A stretch of DNA of 64,000 nt from Elioraea tepidiphila DSM 17972 (GTDB taxonomy: Bacteria > Pseudomonadota > Alphaproteobacteria > Acetobacterales > Acetobacteraceae), in NCBI RefSeq assembly GCF_000378465.1, contig NZ_KB899923.1, positions 49,288-113,287 on the forward strand. The letters run 5' to 3'. Made by a program: the position numbers and the translations under genes. The notes under the pieces were generated by a model. That model had not been told where the DNA came from. It ran no database searches and saw only the letters and a program-made list of their open reading frames with translations. Positions 32,518 to 42,763 of the stretch are shown one piece after another. Numbering within the stretch: position 1 is the first letter of the stretch; the number at the start of each line of letters is the position of its first letter.

Positions 32518-33204
32518 TCATCCGGCGCGCCGCCCGAGGATGCGACCCATCGCCACCGGGGCCAGGGTCAGCAGTTGCGACGGCTTGTCGGCCAACCGGG
32601 TTCCCTTGAAGTGGCCTTGCTCGAACGCGGACGCTGCCATGAAGCAGGCCGCGCCCTCGCAGGCGACCGAGGGGGAGTCCTGCGCCGAGGCGAGGAACGG
32701 CACGTCGAGGAGCTTCATCAGGTCGATCACGTTCCCCGCCACCAAGCCGAGCGCCTTGTCGACCGGAGCGGCGCAATACGCCTCGATCCAGCCACGGCCG
32801 GTGTTCACCGAGGCGCTGACCGCCGCCACGCGCACATAGCGGAGCTTCGCCTCGAGCGCCGCCGCGCGGGCATGGATGTGGTCCACGTGGAGGTCGCCGA
32901 ACAGGCGGCCGCCGCGACTGTCGAACATCGTCCGATGGGCGGCGAAGTAGGCGCCGCGGTAATTCGCGAAGGCCGGCGCGACCCAGACCTCGCAGATGCC
33001 GCTGCCGGCGTCGATCAGCGCCACCGCATCGGCGGGCGAGAAGCGGGGGAGGGAGGACGGCAGGAGACGGAGCCGGTGCGCGTGCCGTTCGAGGGCGGCC
33101 ATGTCCACCGCGCCGATGAAGAACGCGCCACGCGCGAACTGCCGTGCGCAGAGCCCGCGCTCCAGGGTGATGATTTCGCGCGCGATCTCGCGCTCCGATT
33201 CCAT
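32518..33204 (-). CDS. Unrecognised 228-aa protein
   Basis: I do not recognise a family. The protein begins MESEREIAREIITLERGLCARQ and is of mixed alpha/beta composition with no signal or membrane segment. Features are a VDHIHARAAALEAKLRY helix, a central VSASVNTGRGWIEAYCAAPVDKALG stretch, and a C-terminal LLTLAPVAMGRILGRR. It has three cysteines. It is followed by a convergent gene and preceded by a good promoter on its own strand, so it is probably monocistronic. G+C and codon use look like the neighbours. Confidence 0.65.
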   Translation of the reverse strand: MESEREIAREIITLERGLCARQFARGAFFIGAVDMAALERHAHRLRLLPSSLPRFSPADAVALIDAGSGICEVWVAPAFANYRGAYFAAHRTMFDSRGGRLFGDLHVDHIHARAAALEAKLRYVRVAAVSASVNTGRGWIEAYCAAPVDKALGLVAGNVIDLMKLLDVPFLASAQDSPSVACEGAACFMAASAFEQGHFKGTRLADKPSQLLTLAPVAMGRILGRRAG

Positions 33205-33244
33205 GGGTCCGGCGCGCGTGGGCCACTCATGATGTTGCGAGAAA

Positions 33245-33273
33245 ACAATGAAAATGCCGGCGGCTTATGTCAA
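33245..33273 (-). promoter_or_regulatory. Predicted promoter of the 228-aa gene
   Basis: On the minus strand a consensus TTGACA (33273-33268) is followed after 17 bp by CATTGT (33250-33245), in an A/T-rich patch. The gene start is 41 bp further on. The -35 is perfect, the -10 is poor. Confidence 0.45.
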
Positions 33274-33313
33274 GCCGAGACCCACGGTGACGCGCGGCCG
33301 CGCGGGAGCCGAA

Positions 33314-33341
33314 CGGAAAACGCCCGCCTTGCGGCGGGCGT
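33314..33341 (-). terminator. Rho-independent terminator of glnA
   Basis: On the minus strand ACGCCCGCC and GGCGGGCGT form a 9-bp stem with a GCAA tetraloop, followed by TTTTCCG. It starts 28 bp after the glnA stop. A short but real T-run makes this one of the clearest terminators in the window. Confidence 0.75.
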
Positions 33342-33368
33342 TCCGACACGCGTTCGCTCCGTCGCGAC

Positions 33369-34787
33369 TCAGACGGAGTAGTACATCTCGAACTCGACCG
33401 GGTGCGGCGTGTGCTCGAAGCGGTACACCTCGGTCCACTTCAGCGCGATATAGGCCTCGATCTGGTCGGCGTTGAACACGTCGCCCTTCAGCAGGAACTC
33501 GTGGTCCGCCTCGAGCGACTGCAAGGCCTCGCGCAGCGAGCCGCACACCGTCGGGATGCCCTTCAGCTCCTCGGGCGGCAGGTCGTAGAGGTCCTTGTCC
33601 ATCGCATCGCCCGGATGGATCCGGTTCTGGATCCCGTCCAGCCCCGCCATCAGCATCGCCGCGAAGGCGAGATACGGATTGGCGGTCGGGTCGGGGAAGC
33701 GCACCTCGACGCGCTTGGCCTTCGGGCTGGTCGCATACGGGATGCGGCAGGAGGCCGAGCGGTTGCGCGCGGAGTAGGCGAGCAGCACCGGCGCCTCGAA
33801 GCCCGGGATCAGGCGCTTGTAGGAGTTGGTCGAGGGGTTGGTGAAGGCGTTCAGCGCCTTGGCGTGCTTGATGATGCCGCCGATGTAGTAGAGCGCCGTC
33901 TCGGACAGGTCGGCATAGCCGTTGCCGGCGAAGGTCGGCTTGCCCTTCTTCCAGATCGACTGGTGCACATGCATGCCCGAGCCGTTGTCGCCGTAGATCG
34001 GCTTCGGCATGAACGTCGCCGTCTTGCCGTAGCTGTGGGCGACGTTGTGGATGCAGTACTTGTAGATCTGCATCTGGTCGGCCATCGTCACCAGCGTATT
34101 GAACTTCATCCCGAGCTCGTGCTGGGACTGCGCCACCTCGTGGTGGTGCTTCTCGATGACCACGCCCATCTCGCCCATGGTGGAGAGCATCTCGGCGCGC
34201 AGGTCGCTCTCGCTGTCCACCGGCGGCACCGGGAAGTAGCCGCCCTTCACCACGGGCCGGTGGCCCATGTTGCCCTCGGGGTAGTCCTTCAGGCTGGCCT
34301 GCGGCCCCTCGATGCTGTCGAGCTGGTAGATGCCGTAGTTGCCGCCGGTGCCGAACTTCACGTTGTCGAACACGAAGAACTCGGCCTCGGGGCCGAAATA
34401 CGCCGTGTCGCCGATCCCCGTCGAGGCGAGATAGGCCTCCGCCTTCTTCGCCGTGCCGCGCGGGTCACGCCCGTAGAGCTGGCCGGTGGAGGGCTCGATG
34501 ATGTCGCAGAACAGGATCAGGGACGGCTTGGCCGCGAACGGGTCCATCACCGCCGTTGCGGCATCCGGCATCAGGATCATGTCGGACTCGTTGATCGCCT
34601 TCCAGCCGGCGATCGAGGAGCCGTCGAACATGATGCCGTCGGTGAACACGTCCTCGTCGATCGTGCTGACGTGCTGGGCCGTGTGCTGCCACTTCCCGCG
34701 CGGATCGGTGAAGCGCAGATCAACGTACTCGACCGAGTGCTCCTTCATCATCTCGAGCACTTTCTTGACTTCGGGCTTAGCAGCCAT
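33369..34787 (-). CDS. glnA: Glutamine synthetase type I
   Basis: A 472-residue GSI, which makes glutamine from glutamate, ammonia and ATP. Family blocks: [16 protein letters not shown], the ATP-binding region [17 protein letters not shown], the [11 protein letters not shown] loop, and [28 protein letters not shown]. The adenylylation Tyr lies in [10 protein letters not shown] (the Tyr397-type site), so activity should be controlled by GlnE. It is downstream of glnB on the same strand, with 150 bp between. Confidence 0.97.
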   Translation of the reverse strand: MAAKPEVKKVLEMMKEHSVEYVDLRFTDPRGKWQHTAQHVSTIDEDVFTDGIMFDGSSIAGWKAINESDMILMPDAATAVMDPFAAKPSLILFCDIIEPSTGQLYGRDPRGTAKKAEAYLASTGIGDTAYFGPEAEFFVFDNVKFGTGGNYGIYQLDSIEGPQASLKDYPEGNMGHRPVVKGGYFPVPPVDSESDLRAEMLSTMGEMGVVIEKHHHEVAQSQHELGMKFNTLVTMADQMQIYKYCIHNVAHSYGKTATFMPKPIYGDNGSGMHVHQSIWKKGKPTFAGNGYADLSETALYYIGGIIKHAKALNAFTNPSTNSYKRLIPGFEAPVLLAYSARNRSASCRIPYATSPKAKRVEVRFPDPTANPYLAFAAMLMAGLDGIQNRIHPGDAMDKDLYDLPPEELKGIPTVCGSLREALQSLEADHEFLLKGDVFNADQIEAYIALKWTEVYRFEHTPHPVEFEMYYSV

Positions 34788-34886
34788 GGTCCCCTTCCTG
34801 TGTGTCTGCCGTGTCTATCGGTAGGTGACCGGGCCCGGATCAGGCCCGATCGATGACGGCCGAGCGGAGCAGCCGCCCGGCGACGC

Positions 34887-34908
34887 CCCGCCCCATGCAC
34901 GGGGCGGG
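34887..34908 (-). other. Stem-loop in the glnB-glnA gap
   Basis: CCCGCCCC and GGGGCGGG (8-bp arms) enclose ATGCAC. It lies 30 bp past the glnB stop and 100 bp before the glnA ATG in the direction of transcription. No T-run follows. It could be a partial terminator or a processing site that sets the glnB:glnA ratio. Confidence 0.4.
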
Positions 34909-34937
34909 CCGAAATCTGTGGATGAGCCGACGGGCGG

Positions 34938-36827
<1,890 letters not shown>

Positions 36828-36846
36828 TTCTTTCCCGGATCCCCGC

Positions 36847-37632
36847 ATGAACATCAGCCTTGCCGGCCGCCGCGCGCTCATCACCGGCGCCTCCGAAGGG
36901 CTCGGCCTCGCCATGGCGCGCCGCTTCGCGGCCTCGGGCGCCGATGTCGCGATGCTCGCGCGCCGGCCGGACGTGCTGGAGGCGGCCGCCGCCTCGGTGC
37001 GCGCGGCGGCGCCCGGGCGCACGATCGTGGCGTTGCCCTGCGACGTCGCGAACGCGGACGCGATCGCCGCCACCTGGCCCAAGGCCGAGGCCGCGCTCGG
37101 CGGGATCGACATCCTGGTGAACAACGCCGGCACCTCGAAGCGCGGACCGTTCCCTGCCATCACCGATGCCGAGTGGCAGGCCGATCTCGACCTGAAGCTG
37201 TTCGCCGCGATCCGCCTCGCCCGGCTCGCCTGGCCGGGGATGGCTGAGCGGCGCTGGGGGCGCATCCTCAACGTGCTGAACATCGGCGCGAAGGCCCCGC
37301 CGGCCGAGGGCGCGCCGACCGCGGTCAGCCGCGCGGCCGGCATGGCGCTGACCAAGGTGCTGGCGAACGAAGGCGCACCCAGGGGCATCCTGGTGAACGC
37401 GCTGCTGGTCGGCATCATCGAGAGCGCGCAATGGGTGCGCCGCCACGCCGCCGAGAAGCGCACCATCACCTGGGAGCAGTGGTGCGCCGAGCAGGGCGCT
37501 GCCGTGCCGCTCGGCCGGCTCGGTACCGCCGAGGAGTTCGCGAACGTCGCCTGCTTCCTTGCGTCCGACGCGGCGGGCTACGTCACCGGCACCGCGATCA
37601 ACGTGGATGGCGGACGCAGCCCGGTGGTGTGA
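36847..37632 (+). CDS. SDR family oxidoreductase lacking the canonical YxxxK
   Basis: A 261-residue Rossmann protein. The cofactor motif is TGASEGLGLAMARRF and the structural NNAG motif is present (VNNAGTSKRG). The C-terminal VTGTAINVDGG is typical. The region that normally holds the catalytic Tyr-x-x-x-Lys reads PTAVSRAAGMALTKVL: aligned on the following (T)K(x)LA, the Tyr is Thr and the Lys is Arg. This may be a non-classical SDR subfamily rather than an active classical reductase. It starts 19 bp after tRNA-His. Confidence 0.88.
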   Translation: MNISLAGRRALITGASEGLGLAMARRFAASGADVAMLARRPDVLEAAAASVRAAAPGRTIVALPCDVANADAIAATWPKAEAALGGIDILVNNAGTSKRGPFPAITDAEWQADLDLKLFAAIRLARLAWPGMAERRWGRILNVLNIGAKAPPAEGAPTAVSRAAGMALTKVLANEGAPRGILVNALLVGIIESAQWVRRHAAEKRTITWEQWCAEQGAAVPLGRLGTAEEFANVACFLASDAAGYVTGTAINVDGGRSPVV

Positions 37633-38124
37633 TCAGCCCTTCAGCATCCCCACCATCACGCTGATCAGGTAGGTCTCCACCCGCTTGCCGAGCTCGGTCA
37701 TCACCGCATAGTCGCGGCAGTCGGACGGCCGCGCGGGGTCGGAGCGCGCCTCGACCAGCCCAAGATGGGCGAGCCGGCGCATCCCGGCGCGGTACTCGGC
37801 ATCCAGGCTGCCGCAATAGATCGCGTTCTGGTCCATGTCCAGGAAGGTGCGCAGCACGTCGGCATCCATCGCCGCGACCGCGCGCACGATCTCCTCGTTC
37901 GGCTGCGGCAGCGTCTGCGCGCTGACACGCAGCGGGAGGTTACCGAGCCGCACCACCGACGCGCCATCCCCCTGGCCGTGCAGCGCCTGGATGCTCGTGC
38001 GGATCGGGTCGAGCAGCAGCACCAGCAGCAGCACCGCCACCGCCGGCCAGCGCAGCGACTTGACGAAGTCGATGAAGGCGATCACGCGATCACCCCCATG
38101 CGGGGGTTGGGGGAGCACCGACAT
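37633..38124 (-). CDS. Hypothetical single-pass membrane protein
   Basis: A 163-residue protein with one N-terminal membrane helix (about residues 20-40, RWPAVAVLLLVLLLDPI) and a soluble C-terminal part, FLDMDQNAIYCGSLDAEYRAGMRRLAHLGLVEARSD... MTELGKRVETYLISVM, which could fold as a small winged-helix-like domain. No family recognised. The ATG with GGAAGG 8 nt upstream is preferred over one 24 bp earlier. It converges on the SDR gene with no gap (stops at 37632/37633) and diverges from the aspartate dehydrogenase gene. Confidence 0.65.
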   Translation of the reverse strand: MSVLPQPPHGGDRVIAFIDFVKSLRWPAVAVLLLVLLLDPIRTSIQALHGQGDGASVVRLGNLPLRVSAQTLPQPNEEIVRAVAAMDADVLRTFLDMDQNAIYCGSLDAEYRAGMRRLAHLGLVEARSDPARPSDCRDYAVMTELGKRVETYLISVMVGMLKG

Positions 38125-38180
38125 GGACGGGTCCTTCCGGCTGGACATGCAACCGAAGGTATAGCGCGAGAGGTTGAGCA

Positions 38181-38984
38181 ATGCTGACTGTGGCGATCGG
38201 CGGGCTGGGGGCGATCGGCCTGAAACTGGCGCAGGCGCTGGATGCCGGGGTGGAGGGGCTGCGCCTGACGGCCGTCTCGGCCCGCGACCGCGCCAAGGCG
38301 GCGGCCAATCTCGCGGGGTTCAGGGCGCCGCCCGCGATCGTCGGTCTGGGCGAACTCGCCGAGCGCGCCGACATCGTGGTCGAGGCCGCGCCGGCCGCCG
38401 TGTTCGAGGAGATCGTCGGCCCCGCGGTCTCGCGCGGGCGGATCGCGGTGGTGTCGTCGGCGGGCGCGCTGCTGCCGCGCATGCACCTGGTCGATCAGGC
38501 CAAGGTGGCGGGCGGGCGGATCATCGTGCCGACGGGCGCGCTGCTCGGGCTGGATGCCGTGCGTGCGGCCGCCGAGGGGCAGGTGGAGAGCGTCACGCTG
38601 GTCACGCGCAAGCCGCCGCGCGGCCTCGCGGGCGCCCCCTATCTCGACCAGCACGGCATCGACGTGCTGGCGATCACCGAGCCCACGCGCATCTTCGCCG
38701 GCTCGGCGCGCGAGGGGGCGAAGGGCTTCCCGGCCAATGTGAACGTCGCCGCCGCCCTTGCCCTCGCTGGCATCGGCCCGGACCGCACCACGCTCGAGAT
38801 CTGGGCCGACCCCACCGTCACGCGCAACACCCACACCGTGAAGGTCGAGGCCGACACGGTGCGGCTGACGATGACGATCGAGAACGTGCCGTCGGAGGAG
38901 AACCCGCGCACGGGGAAGATCACCCCGCTCAGTCTGCTCGCCTGCCTGCGCGGGCTCGTCTCGACGCTGAAGGTGGGCAGCTAG
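38181..38984 (+). CDS. L-aspartate dehydrogenase
   Basis: A 267-residue NAD(P)-dependent aspartate dehydrogenase (NadX/AspDH type), which oxidises aspartate to iminoaspartate or works in reverse on oxaloacetate and ammonia. Hallmarks are the Rossmann motif IGGLGAIGLKLA, VEAAPAAVF, SSAGALL, VPTGALLGLDAVRAA, VTRKPP, and FPANVNVAAALALAGIGPDRT, which carries the conserved Asn. The C-terminal SEENPRTGKITPLSLLACLRGL contains the family N-P-R-T-G motif. No nadA or nadC is adjacent, so a role in aspartate metabolism or NAD synthesis is open. Confidence 0.92.
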   Translation: MLTVAIGGLGAIGLKLAQALDAGVEGLRLTAVSARDRAKAAANLAGFRAPPAIVGLGELAERADIVVEAAPAAVFEEIVGPAVSRGRIAVVSSAGALLPRMHLVDQAKVAGGRIIVPTGALLGLDAVRAAAEGQVESVTLVTRKPPRGLAGAPYLDQHGIDVLAITEPTRIFAGSAREGAKGFPANVNVAAALALAGIGPDRTTLEIWADPTVTRNTHTVKVEADTVRLTMTIENVPSEENPRTGKITPLSLLACLRGLVSTLKVGS

Positions 38985-38985
38985 C

Positions 38986-39040
38986 GCAGATCCCGATCAG
39001 GTGGGTTCACCTGATCGGGTGAAGATGCGCGCCGGGAAAG
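38986..39040 (+). repeat. Intergenic hairpin element, copy A
   Basis: A perfect 12-bp stem (CCCGATCAGGTG at 38992-39003, CACCTGATCGGG at 39008-39019) with a GGTT loop. It is flanked by CAGATC on the left and GTGAAGATG...GC.GGGAA on the right. The same flanks surround a different hairpin at 40780-40832 (copy B). Both fill the gap right after the stop of a plus-strand gene facing a minus-strand gene. Terminator function is likely; the shared flanks point to a repeat family. Confidence 0.6.
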
Positions 39041-39041
39041 C

Positions 39042-39992
39042 CTAGCCCCGCACCAGCAGGGCGATGTAGGCGGCATAGCCGGCGAGCATCCCCAGCGCGA
39101 GCGCCCGTCCCACCTTGCCCGCGAGCATCGCCGGCATCACCGCCACGGCAGCCGCCAGCATCACCCACATGTCGGTCCGCGCGATCGGCGCCGGGATCGA
39201 GACCGGCGCGACCAGGCTCGCCACACCCAGGATCGCGAGGATGTTGTAGACGTTCGAGCCCAGCACGTTGCCCAAGGCGACGTCGCTGTGGCGGCGGAGT
39301 GCCGCGACCAGGCTGGTGACGAGCTCGGGCAGCGAGGTGCCGACGGCGACCAGCGTCAGCCCGATCACCACCTCCGAGACGCCGAAGCCGCGCGCGATCG
39401 TCACCGCCGCCTCGACCAGCAGATGCGCCCCCAGCACGAGCAGGCCCACGCCGCCCAGCACCATCGTCGCGGCCAGCGCCGCGTTGCGCGGCACCGTGGC
39501 CACCTCCTCGGCCTCGGCCGCATGCAGCGCCGCCGAAGGCGTGCCGTTGGCGCGGTCGTGCAGCCACGTGCCCACGGTCAGCATCACCAGCAGGCCGAGG
39601 AACGCGACCCCGTGCCACGGCGTCAGGAAGGGCGCGGTCAGCGCGACACCGATGAACAGCCCGATCGCGCCGAGCGAGGCGAGCACGTCGCGCCGCACCG
39701 CGCGCGGATCGACCGCGATCGGCGTGATCGCCGCCGCGAGTCCCAGGATCAGCAGCACATTGGCGATGTTGGAGCCGACCACGTTGCCGACCGCGATCCC
39801 GTCGATGCCCTTCAGCGCGGCATCGACCGAGACCACCAGTTCGGGCGTGGAGGTGCCCCAGGCGACGATCGTCACACCGATCAGCGCCGGCGAGACGCCG
39901 AGCCGTCGCGCCAGCCCGACACCGCCGCGCACCAGCCCCTCGGCGCCCAGAATCAGCGCTACCAGCCCCGAGACGAGCAGAACCCATTCCAT
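39042..39992 (-). CDS. CaCA-type calcium/sodium antiporter
   Basis: A 316-residue membrane protein with two inverted halves of about five helices each, as in the YrbG family. The alpha repeats are visible: VTIVAWGTSTPELVVSVDAAL with GNVVGSNIANVLLILG, and LTLVAVGTSLPELVTSLVAAL with GNVLGSNVYNILAILG. A polar loop (HDRANGTPSAALHAAEAEEVA) separates the halves. Transported ions are inferred from family. The ATG (MEWVLLVSG) follows GAAGGGATG. Confidence 0.93.
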   Translation of the reverse strand: MEWVLLVSGLVALILGAEGLVRGGVGLARRLGVSPALIGVTIVAWGTSTPELVVSVDAALKGIDGIAVGNVVGSNIANVLLILGLAAAITPIAVDPRAVRRDVLASLGAIGLFIGVALTAPFLTPWHGVAFLGLLVMLTVGTWLHDRANGTPSAALHAAEAEEVATVPRNAALAATMVLGGVGLLVLGAHLLVEAAVTIARGFGVSEVVIGLTLVAVGTSLPELVTSLVAALRRHSDVALGNVLGSNVYNILAILGVASLVAPVSIPAPIARTDMWVMLAAAVAVMPAMLAGKVGRALALGMLAGYAAYIALLVRG

Positions 39993-40151
39993 CGGATCAT
40001 CCCTTCGACACATGTCGAAGGGGTCCGACATCGCGCACGGGCGTGCGCCAGAGGGGCCCGGACCCCCGAGCCACGCCCGGAAGTGGGGGGCGGGGGCGCG
40101 CCCGTCAACCCGCACCTGACGCCCGGCCGATCGGGCGTGTAGGGTCGGGCC

Positions 40152-40778
40152 GTGCTGGAGCTGTTCCTCTATGCCTTCGTCGCCTTCGTGGTGATCCTCG
40201 ACCCGCCCGGCACGGCGGCGATCTTCCTCGGCATGACGCCGCGCGACACGCCGGCGCGACGGCGCGCCCAGGCGCTGAAGGCGTCCTGGATCGCCGCCCT
40301 GGTGCTGGTGGTGTTCGGGATCGCGGGCGAGTTCCTGCTGCGCGCGATGGGGATCGGCCTGCCGGCGTTCCAGGTCGCGGGCGGGATCCTGCTGTTCCTG
40401 CTCGCCGCCGACATGGTGATGGTGCGCCATTCCGGCCTGCGCGCGACCGAGCGCGAACGTGCCGAGGCCGAGGCCTCCGACCACGACATCAGCGTGTTTC
40501 CGCTGGCGATCCCGCTGATCGCGGGGCCGGGGGCGATGACCACCGTGGTGCTGCTGCGCGGCCGCGCGGGCGACGACCCGGCGGCGCTCGCGGCCGTGTT
40601 CGGCGCGCTGGCCCTGGGCCTCGCCGTCACCCTTGCCGCCATGCTCGTCGCCACGCCGCTGATGCGCCTGCTCGGCCAGACCGGCGCGGATGTGCTGAGC
40701 CGCGTGCTCGGCGTGGTACTGGCGGCACTCGCCGCCCAGATCGCGCTCGACGGCGTGCGGGGGTTCTTCGCGGGCTAG
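40152..40778 (+). CDS. MarC family integral membrane protein
   Basis: A 208-residue protein of six predicted helices. The N-terminal FVVILDPPGTAAIFLGMTP is the MarC/YhgN signature, and PLAIPLIAGPGAMTTVVLL is the second conserved block. It starts with GTG. MarC proteins have no settled function despite the name (multiple antibiotic resistance was later disputed). It diverges from the antiporter and converges with the DsbA-like gene. Confidence 0.9.
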   Translation: MLELFLYAFVAFVVILDPPGTAAIFLGMTPRDTPARRRAQALKASWIAALVLVVFGIAGEFLLRAMGIGLPAFQVAGGILLFLLAADMVMVRHSGLRATERERAEAEASDHDISVFPLAIPLIAGPGAMTTVVLLRGRAGDDPAALAAVFGALALGLAVTLAAMLVATPLMRLLGQTGADVLSRVLGVVLAALAAQIALDGVRGFFAG

Positions 40779-40779
40779 G

Positions 40780-40832
40780 GCAGATCGCACACGGCCGGAC
40801 TCAGCCGTGTGCGTGAAGATGCTGGCGGGGAA
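40780..40832 (+). repeat. Intergenic hairpin element, copy B
   Basis: CGCACACGGC (40786-40795) and GCCGTGTGCG (40804-40813) form a 10-bp stem with an 8-nt loop. The flanks CAGATC on the left and GTGAAGATG...GC.GGGAA on the right match copy A at 38986-39040 at the same distances from the stem, while the arms differ in sequence but stay complementary. It begins directly after the marC stop. Confidence 0.6.
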
Positions 40833-40837
40833 TGACC

Positions 40838-40869
40838 AGAGCGGTTTTCACTCATGTGGAAACCGCTCT
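40838..40869. terminator. Palindromic hairpin between marC and the DsbA-like gene
   Basis: AGAGCGGTTT (40838-40847) and AAACCGCTCT (40860-40869) are perfect arms around TCACTCATGTGG. The right arm overlaps the TAG stop of the minus-strand gene, and on either strand the stem contains or precedes a T-run. A bidirectional terminator is likely. Similar GAGCGGTTT palindromes recur in many alphaproteobacterial genomes (from memory, not checked). Confidence 0.55.
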
Positions 40870-41536
40870 AGCCGGCTGCCGCGATCGCGGGGTGGCGCGC
40901 CGCCGCGACCAGGGCATCGGCGATGGTCTCGACCGGCTGCGCGCCGCTGAACAGGAAATGCCGGTTCAGCACGAAGGACGGCACGCCGGTGATGCCGGCG
41001 CGGCTGGCCGAGGCCGCCTGGGCGCGCACCTCGTCCACCGCCTCGCCGGAGCGGAGCCGCGCGAGCGTGGCGTCGTGGTCCATCCCGCTCGCGGCGCCGA
41101 TCTCGGCAAGCACGGCGGCATCGCCGATGTCGCGGCCCTCGTTGAAATAGGCGCGGAACGTCGCCTCGATCACCGCGCGCTGGCGGTCCTGCTCGGCGGC
41201 GAAGCGCGCGAGGCGATGCGCGTTGGTGGTGTTGGGCGTGCGCGTCATCAGGTCGTGGCGGAACTCGAGGCCGCACTCGGCACCCGCCGCGGCCACCCGA
41301 GCGTCGAGCTCGCGCGACCGCTCGACGCTGCCGAACTTGGCTGCGCGGTAGCTCGCCCGATCCACGCCTTCGGCCGGCATGTCGGGGTTCAGCATGAACG
41401 GGAAGAACGAGACCTCGAAGGCGAGATCCGGCTGATGGTCGGCGAGGATCGCCAGCGCCTGGTCGAGCCGGCGCTTGCCGATCCAGCACCAGGGGCAGAT
41501 CGCGTCCGAGACGACGGTGAGATGAAGTGCGCTCAT
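40868..41536 (-). CDS. DsbA family oxidoreductase (FrnE-like)
   Basis: A 222-residue thioredoxin-fold protein with active site CPWCWIGK (Cys14 and Cys17), a helical insert and a cis-Pro loop in GITGVPSFVLNRHFLFSGAQP. There is no signal peptide, so it is cytoplasmic. This pattern is FrnE/2-hydroxychromene-2-carboxylate isomerase-like. FrnE proteins act as disulfide isomerases or oxidative-stress factors. Its ATG overlaps the M20 amidohydrolase stop (ATGA). Confidence 0.9.
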   Translation of the reverse strand: MSALHLTVVSDAICPWCWIGKRRLDQALAILADHQPDLAFEVSFFPFMLNPDMPAEGVDRASYRAAKFGSVERSRELDARVAAAGAECGLEFRHDLMTRTPNTTNAHRLARFAAEQDRQRAVIEATFRAYFNEGRDIGDAAVLAEIGAASGMDHDATLARLRSGEAVDEVRAQAASASRAGITGVPSFVLNRHFLFSGAQPVETIADALVAAARHPAIAAAG

Positions 41537-42717
41537 GAGCCCTTCCCCTCAACCAGGAGTCGTTCCGCCAGGGTGGCGAACCACGAGGCGCCGATCGGCA
41601 GCACATCGTCGTTGAAATCGTATTTCGGATGGTGCACGGCCGGATCGTCCTCGCTGCGCGCGGTGCCGAGCATCAGATAGGCGCCCGGCCGCTTCTCGAG
41701 CATGAAGGCGAAGTCCTCGCCGCCCATGGTCGGGCGCGGCAGTTCCGCCACACGCGCCTCGCCCTGCACCGCGATCGCCGCCTCGCGCGCGAGCGCGGTG
41801 GACTCCGGCTCGTTCACGGTGGCGGGATAGGCGCGGTTGAACTTCGCATCCACCCGCGCGCCGAAGGCACGGCCGATGCCCTCGGCGGTCTCGATCACGC
41901 GCCGCTCGATCAGGTCGCCCGCGTCCTTCGTGAACCAGCGCGCCGTGCCGCGCAGCCGCACCACTTCGGGGATGACGTTGTGCGCGTCGCCGCCCTCCAG
42001 CCAGGTGATCGACACCACCCCGGCATCCGTGGGTTCCAGGTTGCGCGCCACGATCCCTTGCAGCGCCGTGATGATGTGCGCGCCCACCAGCACCGGATCG
42101 ATGCCGAGATTGGGCATCGCGCCATGCGCACCCTTGCCTGTGATCGTGATGTCGATGCCGCTGACCGCCGCCATCACCGGGCCGTTGCGCCAGAGGAACG
42201 CGCCGAACGGCGCGCGCGGCCAGTTGTGCAGGCCGAACACGCGATCCACCGGAAAGCGCTCGAACAGCCCTTCGTCCAGCATGATCTTGGCGCCGCCGTG
42301 CATCTCCTCCGCCGGCTGGAAGATCAGATAGACCGTGCCGGCGAAGTTGCGCGTCTCGGCGAGGTATTTGGCTGCACCCAGCAGCATGGTCGTGTGGCCG
42401 TCATGCCCGCAGGCATGCATCACGCCGGGGTTGGTGGAGGCGTAGGGGACACCCGTCTCCTCCATGATCGGCAGCGCGTCCATGTCGGCGCGCAGCCCGA
42501 TCGCGCCCTTGCCCGGCCGGCTGCCGCGCAGCACGCCGACCACGCCGGTCTTGGCGATGCCGGTGTGGATCTCGTCGACGCCGAACGCCTTCAGCTTCTC
42601 GGCGACCACGCGGCTGGTGCGCACCTCCTGGAGCGCGAGCTCCGGGTGCGCATGGAAGTCGCGCCGCCAGGCGGTCATCTCGTCGTGGAAGGCGGCGATG
42701 CGGTTGTGCACGGGCAT
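41533..42717 (-). CDS. M20 family amidohydrolase (hippurate hydrolase/N-acyl-amino-acid type)
   Basis: A 394-residue metallopeptidase-fold amidohydrolase. Metal-binding and catalytic parts visible are WRRDFHAHPEL, GLRADMDALPI, HACGHDGHTTMLLGAAKYLAE, FQPAEEMHGGAKIMLDEGLF and PTMGGEDFAFMLEKRPGAY. Family members hydrolyse N-acyl amino acids, hippurate or IAA-amino acids; the substrate here is unknown. It overlaps the DsbA-like gene downstream, and the dehydratase stops 46 bp upstream. Confidence 0.92.
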   Translation of the reverse strand: MPVHNRIAAFHDEMTAWRRDFHAHPELALQEVRTSRVVAEKLKAFGVDEIHTGIAKTGVVGVLRGSRPGKGAIGLRADMDALPIMEETGVPYASTNPGVMHACGHDGHTTMLLGAAKYLAETRNFAGTVYLIFQPAEEMHGGAKIMLDEGLFERFPVDRVFGLHNWPRAPFGAFLWRNGPVMAAVSGIDITITGKGAHGAMPNLGIDPVLVGAHIITALQGIVARNLEPTDAGVVSITWLEGGDAHNVIPEVVRLRGTARWFTKDAGDLIERRVIETAEGIGRAFGARVDAKFNRAYPATVNEPESTALAREAAIAVQGEARVAELPRPTMGGEDFAFMLEKRPGAYLMLGTARSEDDPAVHHPKYDFNDDVLPIGASWFATLAERLLVEGKGS

Positions 42718-42763
42718 GGCGATCTCCTTGTCGGCGCAGATGTGTGCCCGCCCGAGCGGGGGG

